From: Streptomyces sp. CB01635
GTDB taxonomy: Bacteria > Actinomycetota > Actinomycetes > Streptomycetales > Streptomycetaceae
Direction: 5' to 3'
Assembly (NCBI RefSeq): GCF_002803065.1
Contig: NZ_NNBL01000021.1
Location: forward strand, 1-64,000
Length of the DNA stretch: 64,000 nt
Shown here: positions 46,874 to 55,084 of the stretch, piece by piece
Layout of the letters: each line of letters begins with the position of its first letter
Position numbering within the stretch: position 1 is the stretch's first letter
Notes under the pieces: generated by a model
Seen by the model: only the letters and a program-made list of their open reading frames with translations
Database searches by the model: none
Told to the model about the DNA's origin: nothing
Made by a program: the position numbers and the translations under genes

Positions 46874-48577
46874 ATGACGTCCACGGTGCCCAACGCCGTC
46901 CAGCACACCGACGCGCAGCCCCCCATCACGATGTTCGGGCCGGACTTCCCGTACGCGTACGACGACTTCCTCGCGCACCCCGCGGGCCTCGGCCAGATAC
47001 CGGCGACCGAGCACGGCACCGAGGTAGCGGTCATCGGCGGCGGCCTCTCCGGCATCGTCGCCGCGTACGAGCTGATGAAGATGGGCCTCAAGCCCGTCGT
47101 GTACGAGGCGGACGAGATCGGCGGCCGGCTGCGCACCGTCGGCTTCGAGGGCACCCCCTCCGAGGCCGCCGGGCTGACCGCGGAGATGGGCGCGATGCGC
47201 TTCCCGCCGTCGTCGACCGCGCTCCAGCACTACATCGACCTGGTGGGCCTCGAGACGCGGCCCTTCCCCAACCCTCTCGCCCCCGAGACCCCGTCGACCG
47301 TCGTCGACCTCAAGGGCGAGTCCCACTACGCGAACACCGTCGACGATCTGCCGCAGGTCTACCGCGACGTCATGAACGCGTGGAACGCCTGCCTCGAAGA
47401 GGGCGCCGACTTCTCCGACATGAACCAGGCCATGCGGGAGCGCGACGTGCCGCGCATCCGCGAGATCTGGTCGAAGCTCGTCGACAAGCTCGACAACCAG
47501 ACGTTCTACGGGTTCCTCTGCGACTCCGAGTCCTTCAAGTCCTTCCGGCACCGGGAGATCTTCGGGCAGGTCGGCTTCGGCACCGGTGGTTGGGACACCG
47601 ACTTCCCGAACTCCATCCTGGAGATCCTGCGCGTCGTCTACACCGAGGCCGACGACCACCACCGCGGCATCGTCGGCGGTTCCCAGCAGCTCCCGCTGCG
47701 CCTGTGGGAGCGCGAGCCGGAGAAGATCGTCCACTGGGCGTACGGCACCTCGCTCGCCGAGCTGCACGACAGCCGGAAGCCGCGCCCGGCCGTGACCCGC
47801 CTGCACCGCACCGCGGGCAACCACATCACGGTCACCGACGCGTCGGGTGACATCCGCACCTACCAGGCGGCGATCTTCACCGCCCAGTCCTGGATGCTGC
47901 TGTCCAAGGTCGCGTGCGACGACTCGCTCTTCCCGATCGACCACTGGACGGCGATCGAGCGCACCCACTACATGGAGAGCTCGAAGCTCTTCGTCCCGGT
48001 CGACCGGCCGTTCTGGCTGGACAAGGACGAGGAGACCGGGCGGGACACGATGTCCATGACCCTCACCGACCGCATGACACGCGGCACCTACCTGCTCGAC
48101 GACGGCCCGGACAAACCGGCCACCATCTGCCTGTCGTACACGTGGTGCGACGACAGCCTGAAGTGGCTGCCTCTGTCGGCGAACGAGCGCATGGAGGTCA
48201 TGCTCAAGTCGCTCGGCGAGATCTATCCGAAGGTCGACATCAGGAAGCACATCATCGGCAACCCGGTGACCGTGTCCTGGGAGAACGAGCCCTACTTCAT
48301 GGGCGCGTTCAAGGCGAACCTGCCGGGTCACTACCGCTACCAGCGGCGCCTGTTCACGCACTTCATGCAGGACCGCCTCCCCGGGGACAAGCGGGGCATC
48401 TTCCTCGCGGGCGACGACATCTCCTGGACGGCGGGCTGGGCCGAGGGAGCCGTGCAGACCGCGCTCAACGCCGTCTGGGGCGTGATGCACCAGCTCGGCG
48501 GCGCGACGGACGGCACGAACCCCGGCCCCGGCGACGTGTACGACGAGATCGCTCCGGTCGAGCTGCCCGAGGACTGA
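46874..48577 (+). CDS. FAD-dependent L-amino-acid 2-monooxygenase, lysine/arginine 2-monooxygenase-like
   Basis: 567 residues, flavin amine oxidase fold. The dinucleotide motif is VAVIGGGLSG (residues 51-60), with E78 in YEAD and GGRL (83-86). The N-terminus (PPITMFGPDFPYAYDDFLAHPAGLG) and segments such as GFGTGGWDTDFPNS and SMTLTDRMTRGTYL closely resemble lysine 2-monooxygenase DavB as I remember it. Such enzymes convert an amino acid to the one-carbon-shorter amide with CO2 release. A CAT-type permease and DavA-like hydrolase nearby support a basic amino acid. Arginine 2-monooxygenase was described from Streptomyces griseus. Substrate not provable here. AAGGAG precedes the ATG. Confidence 0.87.
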   Translation: MTSTVPNAVQHTDAQPPITMFGPDFPYAYDDFLAHPAGLGQIPATEHGTEVAVIGGGLSGIVAAYELMKMGLKPVVYEADEIGGRLRTVGFEGTPSEAAGLTAEMGAMRFPPSSTALQHYIDLVGLETRPFPNPLAPETPSTVVDLKGESHYANTVDDLPQVYRDVMNAWNACLEEGADFSDMNQAMRERDVPRIREIWSKLVDKLDNQTFYGFLCDSESFKSFRHREIFGQVGFGTGGWDTDFPNSILEILRVVYTEADDHHRGIVGGSQQLPLRLWEREPEKIVHWAYGTSLAELHDSRKPRPAVTRLHRTAGNHITVTDASGDIRTYQAAIFTAQSWMLLSKVACDDSLFPIDHWTAIERTHYMESSKLFVPVDRPFWLDKDEETGRDTMSMTLTDRMTRGTYLLDDGPDKPATICLSYTWCDDSLKWLPLSANERMEVMLKSLGEIYPKVDIRKHIIGNPVTVSWENEPYFMGAFKANLPGHYRYQRRLFTHFMQDRLPGDKRGIFLAGDDISWTAGWAEGAVQTALNAVWGVMHQLGGATDGTNPGPGDVYDEIAPVELPED

Positions 48578-48582
48578 CGGGC

Positions 48583-48614
48583 GTGCGGGCCCCGGCAGGA
48601 GCCGGGGCCCGCAC
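48583..48614. terminator. Bidirectional hairpin between the monooxygenase and the LLM gene
   Basis: GTGCGGGCCCCGGC (48583-48596) pairs perfectly with GCCGGGGCCCGCAC (48601-48614), loop AGGA. It fits exactly between two convergent stop codons. Confidence 0.9.
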
Positions 48615-48617
48615 CGC

Positions 48618-49547
48618 TCAGACCCCGGCCGCGCGTGCCGCCGTGAACACCTCGGCCGCGACATCCGTCAGCTCGTCGGCGTCGCGGACGAGGCCCTGGA
48701 GGTCGATCAGGATCTCCTCGAGGCCCACCGCGTTGTGCGCGGCCAGGTCCTCGACGATCTGCGCGACGCTGCCCTGGAACGGGCGGCGGTCGTCGCCCTT
48801 GTACTCGTCCCGCGTGTAGACCGTGTTCACCCGCAGCACGCTCTGGATGGGCTCCTTGCGGCCGCGCTCCTCGGCCAGTTCCTGCAGGTTCCGCCACTGC
48901 TCGGCGAGCTGCTCGGCGCCCGCGGCCCCCGGCATCCAGCCGTCCGCGCGGTCCACGAGCCGGCGCGCGGCCTTCGGGCTGTTCGCCGGCAGGAGCACCG
49001 GGATCGGCCCGGCGGGCTTCGGCCCCACCACGGACGGCGCGATCGTCGTGAACTCACCCTCGTAACTCACCGGGTCGGGGCCCCACACGGCCTCGAACAC
49101 GTCGAGCAGCTCGTCCAGGACCTGGCCTCGCTTCTCGAACGGGGCCACGGAAGCGGCCGCGTACTCGTCGTGGGACCACCCCGTGCCGATGCCCGCGACG
49201 ACGCGGCCACCGCTCGCCGCGTCCAACGAGGCCAGGGCGCGCGCCAGTTGGAACGGCACGTGCAGTGGGCCGACAAGCACGCTCGTGCCGAGCCTGGCCC
49301 GCTCGGTGACGGCGGCGGCCAGGGTGAGCGAGACCAGCGGGTCGGCGACCGAGCGGTACTGGTCCGGCCAGGGGAGGCCCGGAACCCCGTACAGGCCCTG
49401 GCGGGCGGGCTCGGGGAAGAGGATCCGCTCGAAGACCCACAGGCTCTCGTAGCCGATCTCCTCGGCGGCGCGTGCCACCGCCGGGATGTCGCGCCCGATG
49501 TCGTACTGCTTCATCTGGGGGAGGCTGAGGCCGAGTCGGGTCGCCAT
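48618..49547 (-). CDS. LLM-class (luciferase-like) F420-dependent oxidoreductase
   Basis: 309 residues, a TIM-barrel of the bacterial luciferase superfamily. Signatures: MATRLGLSLPQMKQYD at the start, AEEIGYESLWVFERILFPE, ATVTERARLGTSVLVGPLHVPFQLARALASLDAASGGRVVAGIGTGWSHDEY-type core, and IPVLLPANSPKAARRLVDRADGW. In actinobacteria most such proteins use F420, although FMN is possible. Substrate unknown. The ATG at 49547 has a perfect AAGGAG. A longer in-frame start lies upstream but without SD. Confidence 0.87.
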   Translation of the reverse strand: MATRLGLSLPQMKQYDIGRDIPAVARAAEEIGYESLWVFERILFPEPARQGLYGVPGLPWPDQYRSVADPLVSLTLAAAVTERARLGTSVLVGPLHVPFQLARALASLDAASGGRVVAGIGTGWSHDEYAAASVAPFEKRGQVLDELLDVFEAVWGPDPVSYEGEFTTIAPSVVGPKPAGPIPVLLPANSPKAARRLVDRADGWMPGAAGAEQLAEQWRNLQELAEERGRKEPIQSVLRVNTVYTRDEYKGDDRRPFQGSVAQIVEDLAAHNAVGLEEILIDLQGLVRDADELTDVAAEVFTAARAAGV

Positions 49548-49651
49548 GCCGGTGCTCCTTCGCGTTCGCATCAGGGATCGCTTGCGTAACTCCTCGTCAA
49601 CGTACAGCGATCACGTGGGAGTTCCGTGGCGAAGGCGGACGCGTGGCCGAA

Positions 49652-50356
49652 TCAGTCCGGCAGGGGGGTGAGCATCATGCGGCCCACCAGGCCCACCGAG
49701 GTGTCGAGGCGCCGGACGAACTCCTCGGTGACGTCCGGGAATTCACGCAGCACCCACAGGGCGCGGGCCGCGGCCCAGGCGCCGTCCCTGGCGCGCTCCA
49801 GGGTCCAGGAGCCGAGCAGATGGGTGAGGGGATCGGCGATCTGGAGCAGATCGGGGCCCGGCATCAGATCTTCGCGGATGCGCTCCTCCAGCGAGACGAG
49901 GAGATCGCCCACGCGGTCGAACTCATTCTCCACGTCGGCCGGTTCGCAGCCGAGCGTACGGCAGGTGTCCACGACGGCGAGCGCAAGATCGTGGCCGATG
50001 TGCGCATTGATGCCCGCGAGCGCGAACTGCAGGGGGCGTACCCCGGGATGGCGCCGGTACTGGAGCAGCGGACGCCAGCAGGCGGGCGGACGGTGGTCCG
50101 GGGAGCGGGTTTCGACGGCCGCCAGATAGCGCCCGGCGAAGCGAACGTCCAGCGTGGCCGCGGCTTCGGTGTCGGCGAACCGGCCGCCGTCGATGTGCCG
50201 GTCGACCTCTTCCGTGACGGACAGATAGACCCGGTTGAAGACGGCCACACCGTCGCAGGCGGGCCAGGACGCGGCAAGCTCACGCATCCGGGCCACCACG
50301 GAGTCGACCCCGCGCGCGGCGGGCGTGCACTTCGCGAACCGTTCCAACTGCGCCAT
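49652..50356 (-). CDS. DUF5995 family protein
   Basis: 234 residues. The pattern GVAVFNRVYLSVTEEVDRHI, DVRFAGRYLAAVE, LQFALAGINAHIGHDLALAVVDTC and DFEFDRVGDLL-type helices is that of the DUF5995 family, whose function is unknown. The conserved His-Asp pair in NAHIGHDL may mark a metal or active site. A TAGGCT -10 lies 16 nt upstream of the ATG with no SD, so the message is short-leadered or leaderless. Divergent from the GH6 gene. Confidence 0.75.
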   Translation of the reverse strand: MAQLERFAKCTPAARGVDSVVARMRELAASWPACDGVAVFNRVYLSVTEEVDRHIDGGRFADTEAAATLDVRFAGRYLAAVETRSPDHRPPACWRPLLQYRRHPGVRPLQFALAGINAHIGHDLALAVVDTCRTLGCEPADVENEFDRVGDLLVSLEERIREDLMPGPDLLQIADPLTHLLGSWTLERARDGAWAAARALWVLREFPDVTEEFVRRLDTSVGLVGRMMLTPLPD

Positions 50357-50371
50357 GGGGGCAGGTTCTCA

Positions 50372-50381
50372 AGCCTAGGCT
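50372..50381. promoter_or_regulatory. Overlapping divergent -10 elements in a palindrome
   Basis: AGCCTAGGCT (50372-50381) reads TAGGCT on both strands (minus 50377-50372, plus 50376-50381). It sits between the DUF5995 gene and the GH6 gene, so the two promoters may compete for polymerase. Confidence 0.45.
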
Positions 50382-50463
50382 GGCGCGCGCGCAGCCTGGC
50401 CGGGGGCTTCCCCAGAACGAGGGAACGGGCCGGGGTCTGTGCGTGGGGGAAGGGGAGAACAGC

Positions 50464-51654
50464 GTGTCAGGCTTACGTGCGCAGCGACTGGCCGAGCGTC
50501 GCGCCGAGCGCAGGGGCGCCGCCCGCAGGGGCGCCATGGCGGCGGCCGCGTCGGTGGTCGCCGCGGTCGGGGTGGTCACCGGGATGGTGTCGGCGCTCGA
50601 CGGGTCCGAGGGCGGCGACGTGGCCCGGCCCCGCGCGACGCGGTCGCCCGACCTACTGCCGCTGCCGGCCGTGCCGAGCGCGACGTCTGCCTCGGCCTCG
50701 CCCAGCCCGTCGGCCGGCCCTTCGCGGACCGCGAGGAAGAGGCCGAAGCCCACTCCCAAGGCGTCCGACGGCCGGTCCGCGGCGCCCGCTTCCACTCGCT
50801 TGTACCGGCACACCGACTCCCAAGTGCTCGACTGGGTGAGGACCAATCGCTCGGACCCGCGGCGCGCCCTCATCGAGTCCCGGATCGCCGACCGGCCCGC
50901 CGCGGTCTGGTTCGCCGGCTTCACGCCCGGCACCATCACGTCCCGGGTGCGCGCGGTGACGTCCACGGCGGCGCGCGAGGGCCGGGTCCCGGTGCTCGTG
51001 CCGTACGCGATACCCGAGCGCGACTGCGGAGGCGCGTCGGAGGGCGGGGCGCCGGACATCGCCGCGTACGACAGCTGGACCCGGAAGTTCGCGGCGGGCC
51101 TCGGCTCCGGCGAGGTCGTCCTGATCCTCGAACCCGACGCGCTCTCCCAGACCGAGTGCCTCTCCGGCGGGCAGCTCGCCGACCGTTACGCGGCGCTGGC
51201 CCGCGCGGGCCGCGCCTTCAAGTCCGCGAACCCCAGGGCCCGGGTGTACTACGACGCCGGGCACTCCGACTGGAATCCCGCCGGTACTCAGGCGGCCCGG
51301 CTGCGTGCGGCGGGCGCCGCGTCGCCCGACTCGTCGGACGGCATTTTCACGAACGTCTCCAACTTCAACCGCACCCCCGCCGAAGTGGCCTACGCCCGCC
51401 GGGTCCTGGCGGCGATGGGCGGCCCGCCGTCCCTGGGCGCCGTGATCGACACCAGCCGCAACGGCAACGGCGCCCCGGCGAACGGCGCGTGGTGTGACCC
51501 CTCGGGCCGCAAACTGGGGCAGGCGCCGACCCTGCGCACCGGGGAGCGCGGGATCGACGCCTACTTGTGGGTGAAGCTGCCGGGGGAGTCGGACGGCTGC
51601 AAGGGCGAGCCGGGGTCGTTCGCCCCCGACTACGCCTACGACTTGGCGGACTGA
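50464..51654 (+). CDS. Glycoside hydrolase family 6 protein (secreted or membrane-anchored endoglucanase-like)
   Basis: 396 residues. A basic N-terminus (LRAQRLAERRAERRG) precedes a hydrophobic helix (AAAASVVAAVGVVTGMV, about 24-45) and a Pro/Ser-rich linker, suggesting a type II anchor or uncleaved signal. The GH6 domain has YAIPERDCGG (D187) and LILEPDALSQ (D225, proton donor candidate), with GHSDWNP and NVSNFNRT. GH6 enzymes cleave beta-1,4-glucan with inversion. GTG start with AGGGGAG upstream. The last 19 nt overlap the convergent permease gene. Confidence 0.88.
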   Translation: MSGLRAQRLAERRAERRGAARRGAMAAAASVVAAVGVVTGMVSALDGSEGGDVARPRATRSPDLLPLPAVPSATSASASPSPSAGPSRTARKRPKPTPKASDGRSAAPASTRLYRHTDSQVLDWVRTNRSDPRRALIESRIADRPAAVWFAGFTPGTITSRVRAVTSTAAREGRVPVLVPYAIPERDCGGASEGGAPDIAAYDSWTRKFAAGLGSGEVVLILEPDALSQTECLSGGQLADRYAALARAGRAFKSANPRARVYYDAGHSDWNPAGTQAARLRAAGAASPDSSDGIFTNVSNFNRTPAEVAYARRVLAAMGGPPSLGAVIDTSRNGNGAPANGAWCDPSGRKLGQAPTLRTGERGIDAYLWVKLPGESDGCKGEPGSFAPDYAYDLAD

Positions 51655-53042
51655 CCGCCGTCGTCCGAGGACGGCTCGTCGTACGTCGAGGTCCCCTCGT
51701 CGAGCAGCGGCTCCTGCGTCTTGAGGTGCGCGGGGGCCATGGCCCGCAATGCGTGGTAGCCGGTGATGACGACGATCGTGCCGAGGGCGATGCCGCTCAG
51801 CGAGAAGTTGTCGGTGAACTTCAGGGACACGTTGCCGATGCCGATGATGATGCCCGCGGCGGCCGGGACGAGGTTCAGCGGATTGCGCAGGTCGACCTTG
51901 GCGTTGATCCAGATCTGGGCGCCGAGCAGGCCGATCATGCCGTAGAGGATGACGGTGATGCCGCCGAGCACGCCGCCCGGAATGGCGGCCACGATCGCGC
52001 CGAACTTCGGGCACACGCCGAAGAGCAGGGCGAAGCCGGCGGCCGCCCAGTACGCGGCGGTCGAGTAGACGCGGGTCGCCGCCATCACGCCGATGTTCTC
52101 GGAGTACGTCGTGTTGGGCGGGCCGCCGACCGCGGTGGAGAGCATGGAGCCGACGCCGTCGGCGGAGATCGCGGTGCCGAGCTTGTCGTCGAGGTTGTCG
52201 CCGGTCATCTCGCCGACGGCCTTGACGTGTCCGGCGTTCTCGGCGATCAGCGCGATCACGACGGGCAGCGCGACGAGGATCGCCGACCACTGGAACGAGG
52301 GGGCGTGGAAGGAGGGCAGGCCGATCCAGTCGGCCTTGCCGACGGCGGACAGGTCCAGGCGCCAGTGGTCGACGGCCTCGGCGCCGCCGGAGACCGAGTG
52401 GATCCGGCCGAAGATCCGGTCGAACACCCAGGAGATGCCGTAGCCGAAGAGCAGCCCGAGGAAGATCGCGATGCGGGACCAGAAACCGCGCAGGCACACC
52501 ACGGCCAAACCGGTGAACAGCATCACGAGGAGTGCGGTCCACTGGTCCTGCGGCCAGTACGTAGACGCCGTCACCGGCGCGAGGTTGAAGCCGATCAGCA
52601 TGACGACGGCGCCGGTGACGATCGGCGGCATCGCGGCGTGGATGATCCGCGCGCCGAACTTCTGCACGGCGAGCCCCACCAGGAACAGAGCGGCGCCGAC
52701 CACGAACACCGCTCCGGTCACCGTGGCGCTGGACCCGCCCTGCGCCCGGATCACGGCGGCGACGCCGACGAAGGAGAGCGAGCAGCCGAGATAGCTGGGC
52801 ACACGGCCACGGGTGGCGAGCAGGAAGATCACGGTCGAGACGCCGGACATCATGATCGCGAGGTTCGGGTCGAGACCCATCAGGACGGGCGCCACGAAGG
52901 ACGCGCCGAACATCGCGACGACGTGCTGGGCGCCGAGCCCGAGCGTGCGCGGCCAGGAGAGGCGCTCGTCCGGGCGCACGACGGCGCCCGGAGCCGGGGT
53001 GCGCCCGTCGCCGTGAAGTTTCCAGCGCACACCGAGGTCCAT
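51636..53042 (-). CDS. NCS2-family uracil/xanthine permease
   Basis: 468 residues with about 12-14 membrane helices. NCS2 signatures: LGAQHVVAMFGASFVAPVLM in helix 1, the NAGHVKAVGEMTGDN loop, and GGPPNTTYSENIGVMAATRV. The Glu in the AENAGH segment and GGPPNTTYSENIG fit uracil carriers better than xanthine ones, but substrate assignment is tentative. The ATG at 53042 begins MDLGVRWKLHGDG; longer starts lack support. The stop overlaps the GH6 3' end. Confidence 0.9.
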   Translation of the reverse strand: MDLGVRWKLHGDGRTPAPGAVVRPDERLSWPRTLGLGAQHVVAMFGASFVAPVLMGLDPNLAIMMSGVSTVIFLLATRGRVPSYLGCSLSFVGVAAVIRAQGGSSATVTGAVFVVGAALFLVGLAVQKFGARIIHAAMPPIVTGAVVMLIGFNLAPVTASTYWPQDQWTALLVMLFTGLAVVCLRGFWSRIAIFLGLLFGYGISWVFDRIFGRIHSVSGGAEAVDHWRLDLSAVGKADWIGLPSFHAPSFQWSAILVALPVVIALIAENAGHVKAVGEMTGDNLDDKLGTAISADGVGSMLSTAVGGPPNTTYSENIGVMAATRVYSTAAYWAAAGFALLFGVCPKFGAIVAAIPGGVLGGITVILYGMIGLLGAQIWINAKVDLRNPLNLVPAAAGIIIGIGNVSLKFTDNFSLSGIALGTIVVITGYHALRAMAPAHLKTQEPLLDEGTSTYDEPSSDDGGQSAKS

Positions 53043-53213
53043 GTGAGTTCTGCTTTCTGTGGTGCTTTTGTGGCTCGAAATGATCGCCGCCATGTTAGTG
53101 CGCCGTAAGGCCCTTTTCGCGCCACGGCCGACGGCCCCGATCCCATCCATGAATCCCTGTCAGGGGCATTGTCACGCCCACCTCGGAGCTCTACGCTCGC
53201 ACGGCTCAATCCA

Positions 53214-53226
53214 TGAACGTCGTTCA
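53214..53226. promoter_or_regulatory. Inverted repeat upstream of the alginate-lyase-family gene
   Basis: TGAACG-T-CGTTCA is a perfect 6+1+6 inverted repeat, 20 nt before the ATG. It resembles operators of LacI- or GntR-type sugar regulators. Besides it, the 204-nt interval contains CCCTG-T-CAGGG near 53156 and no gene. Confidence 0.5.
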
Positions 53227-53246
53227 GATATGTGATGGGAGTTGTG

Positions 53247-54527
53247 ATGCGTGCCAGATCCCGTGTGCGTCTCGGTGCCCTGCTCACCGCGGCGGCGGCC
53301 CTCGCCGTCGTCGTCGCCGTCCCCGTGTCGGCCCAGTCCGCGACGGCCCGCGTGAGCGCCCCGCGCACCGCCGTCCTCGACGGTGAGCGCCTGCTGCGGA
53401 CCAAACAGCGCCTCGACCACGGCGACCCGCAACTCAAGCGCGCGGTCAGGGAGTTGACGGCCCGTGCCGACACCTGGCTGGACCAGGGCCCCTGGACCGT
53501 CGTCGACAAGCCGAAGCCCGCGCCGGGCGGCGACGTCCACGACTACCTGAGCCAGGCCCCCTACTGGTGGCCCTCACAGACACCGACCGCCGACAACCCC
53601 TGGGGCTGCCCCTACGTCCAGCGAGACGGGCAGCGCAACCCCGAGGTCGACACCGGGACCGACCGCCAGGACGTGGAGAAGGTCTTCGACTCGACGTACG
53701 ACCTCGCCCTGGCCTGGTACTACACGGGCCGCAAGGAGTATGCGGAGAAGGCCGCCACCGTCCTGCGCACCTGGTTCCTCGATCCGGCTACGCGCATGAA
53801 CCCGAACCTGGACCACGCGCAGTTCATCCCCTGCAAGTACGACGGCCGGGCCATCGGCATCATCGACTTCTCGCAGTCGTACACGAGCGTCACCGACGCC
53901 GTCGCCCTGCTCGGCACGGGCGCCCCCGGCTGGTCGAAGGGCGACCGCTCCGCGATGGGGGAGTGGAACAAGGACTTCCTCGGCTGGCTCGTGGACAGCG
54001 ACTTCGGCAAGCAGGAGGGCGCCGCCGAGAACAACCACGGCACGTTCTACGACCTCCAGGTCGCGGCCCTCGCCTACGCGACCGGCGACACCGCCCTCGC
54101 CCGCCGCACCGTCCTCGACGCCCGCACCAAGCGCATCGCCCCGCAGATCGCGGGCGACGGCAGCCAGCCGCAGGAGCTCGCCAGGACCCGCAGCTGGCAC
54201 TACTCGACCTTCGACCTGGTCGCCTACACCCGGCTCGCCGCGATCGGGCGGCATGTGGGCGTGGACCTGTGGTCGTACCGGGGCCCGGACGGTCAGAGCC
54301 TGTTCAAGGCCGTCGACTATCTGCTGCCCGCGGCCACCGGGGCGACGGCGTGGCCGCACCCCGAGCTGGAGTTCCACCGGTTCGCGGCGAGCGACATCGT
54401 GCACGCGGCCGCCGACGCCGGGAGCGCCGCGGCGAAGCGAGCGGTCCCGCACCTGGAGGCGCCGCCCGGCGGGGATCTGTGGGCGCTGCGCCCGGCGGCC
54501 GAACAGCTGGACTCGATCGCGGGCTGA
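53247..54527 (+). CDS. Secreted alginate lyase family protein (PL5-like)
   Basis: 426 residues. A signal peptide is clear: MRARSRVRLGALL, a hydrophobic core, and a VSA-QSA cleavage region near residue 29-32. The mature domain is an alpha/alpha-barrel with PYWWPSQTPT, NPEVDTGTDRQDVEKVFDSTYDLALAWYYTG, and the catalytic-type NNHGTFYDLQVAALAYATGD (N262-N263-H264). These mark the alginate_lyase superfamily; the natural substrate may be another uronate polymer. ATG at 53247 with GGGAG 5 nt upstream. An operator-like repeat lies just ahead. Confidence 0.85.
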   Translation: MRARSRVRLGALLTAAAALAVVVAVPVSAQSATARVSAPRTAVLDGERLLRTKQRLDHGDPQLKRAVRELTARADTWLDQGPWTVVDKPKPAPGGDVHDYLSQAPYWWPSQTPTADNPWGCPYVQRDGQRNPEVDTGTDRQDVEKVFDSTYDLALAWYYTGRKEYAEKAATVLRTWFLDPATRMNPNLDHAQFIPCKYDGRAIGIIDFSQSYTSVTDAVALLGTGAPGWSKGDRSAMGEWNKDFLGWLVDSDFGKQEGAAENNHGTFYDLQVAALAYATGDTALARRTVLDARTKRIAPQIAGDGSQPQELARTRSWHYSTFDLVAYTRLAAIGRHVGVDLWSYRGPDGQSLFKAVDYLLPAATGATAWPHPELEFHRFAASDIVHAAADAGSAAAKRAVPHLEAPPGGDLWALRPAAEQLDSIAG

Positions 54528-54558
54528 GCGGGTCGCGTCCCGCCCCGACCTGGCCTGC

Positions 54559-54572
54559 TGAGCGTTTGCTTA
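54559..54572. promoter_or_regulatory. TetR-type operator-like repeat upstream of the thioesterase
   Basis: TGAGC-GTTT-GCTTA (54559-54572) is a 5+4+5 inverted repeat with one mismatch. TACGAT (54583-54588) follows as a -10. The repeat overlies the expected -35, so binding would repress. Confidence 0.45.
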
Positions 54573-54625
54573 GCCAAAGGTCGTACGATGGGGCTCTTGT
54601 ACGTACCGCATCAGGAGCCCCACCC

Positions 54626-55084
54626 GTGACCGCCGAAGCCCTCGCCCGCCCCGCCCAGTCCTACGGACAGCTCGTCCCCGTCGCCGTGCACTTCGACGAC
54701 CTCGACGCGCTCGGCCTGCTCCACAACGCCCGCTACCCGGTGATGGTCGAGCGGGCCTGGACCGCGCTGTGGGCGGAGCGCGGCCTCGTCTTCGAGGGCG
54801 ACTGGGTGGCGGCCGGCGACTTCTGCAACGCCGTCAAGGAACTGCGCATCACCTACGACGCGCCGGTCAACCGCCCCGGCGCGTACGCCGTGCACCTCTG
54901 GCTCGACCGACTCGGCACCACCGGCCTGACGTACGGCTTCCGCTTCTGCTCGGCGGACGGTGGGACGACCTACGCCCGAGGCACCCGCGTGCTCGTCCGC
55001 CTCGACCCGGCCACCCTGCGCCCCGCCCCCTGGAGCGAGATGTTCAGGACCCTTGGCCGTGAGCTCCTGCGGACGCAGGACTGA
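54626..55084 (+). CDS. Hotdog-fold acyl-CoA thioesterase
   Basis: 152 residues. The segment VHFDDLDALGLLHNARYPVMVERA carries the 4-hydroxybenzoyl-CoA thioesterase signature (Asp 27, His 33-Asn 34), with VKELRITYDAPV and GTRVLVRLDPATLRP as later strands. It should hydrolyse an acyl-CoA; chain type unknown. GTG start with AGGAG 8 nt upstream. Its last 41 nt overlap the convergent MFS gene. Confidence 0.87.
   Translation: MTAEALARPAQSYGQLVPVAVHFDDLDALGLLHNARYPVMVERAWTALWAERGLVFEGDWVAAGDFCNAVKELRITYDAPVNRPGAYAVHLWLDRLGTTGLTYGFRFCSADGGTTYARGTRVLVRLDPATLRPAPWSEMFRTLGRELLRTQD

Noticed and set aside
49562..49590. Possible further copy of the CGCAAC array upstream of the LLM oxidoreductase
   Set aside because: Only a single CGCAAG (minus strand, 49586-49581) is present, with no phased partners, so it does not support membership in the same regulon.
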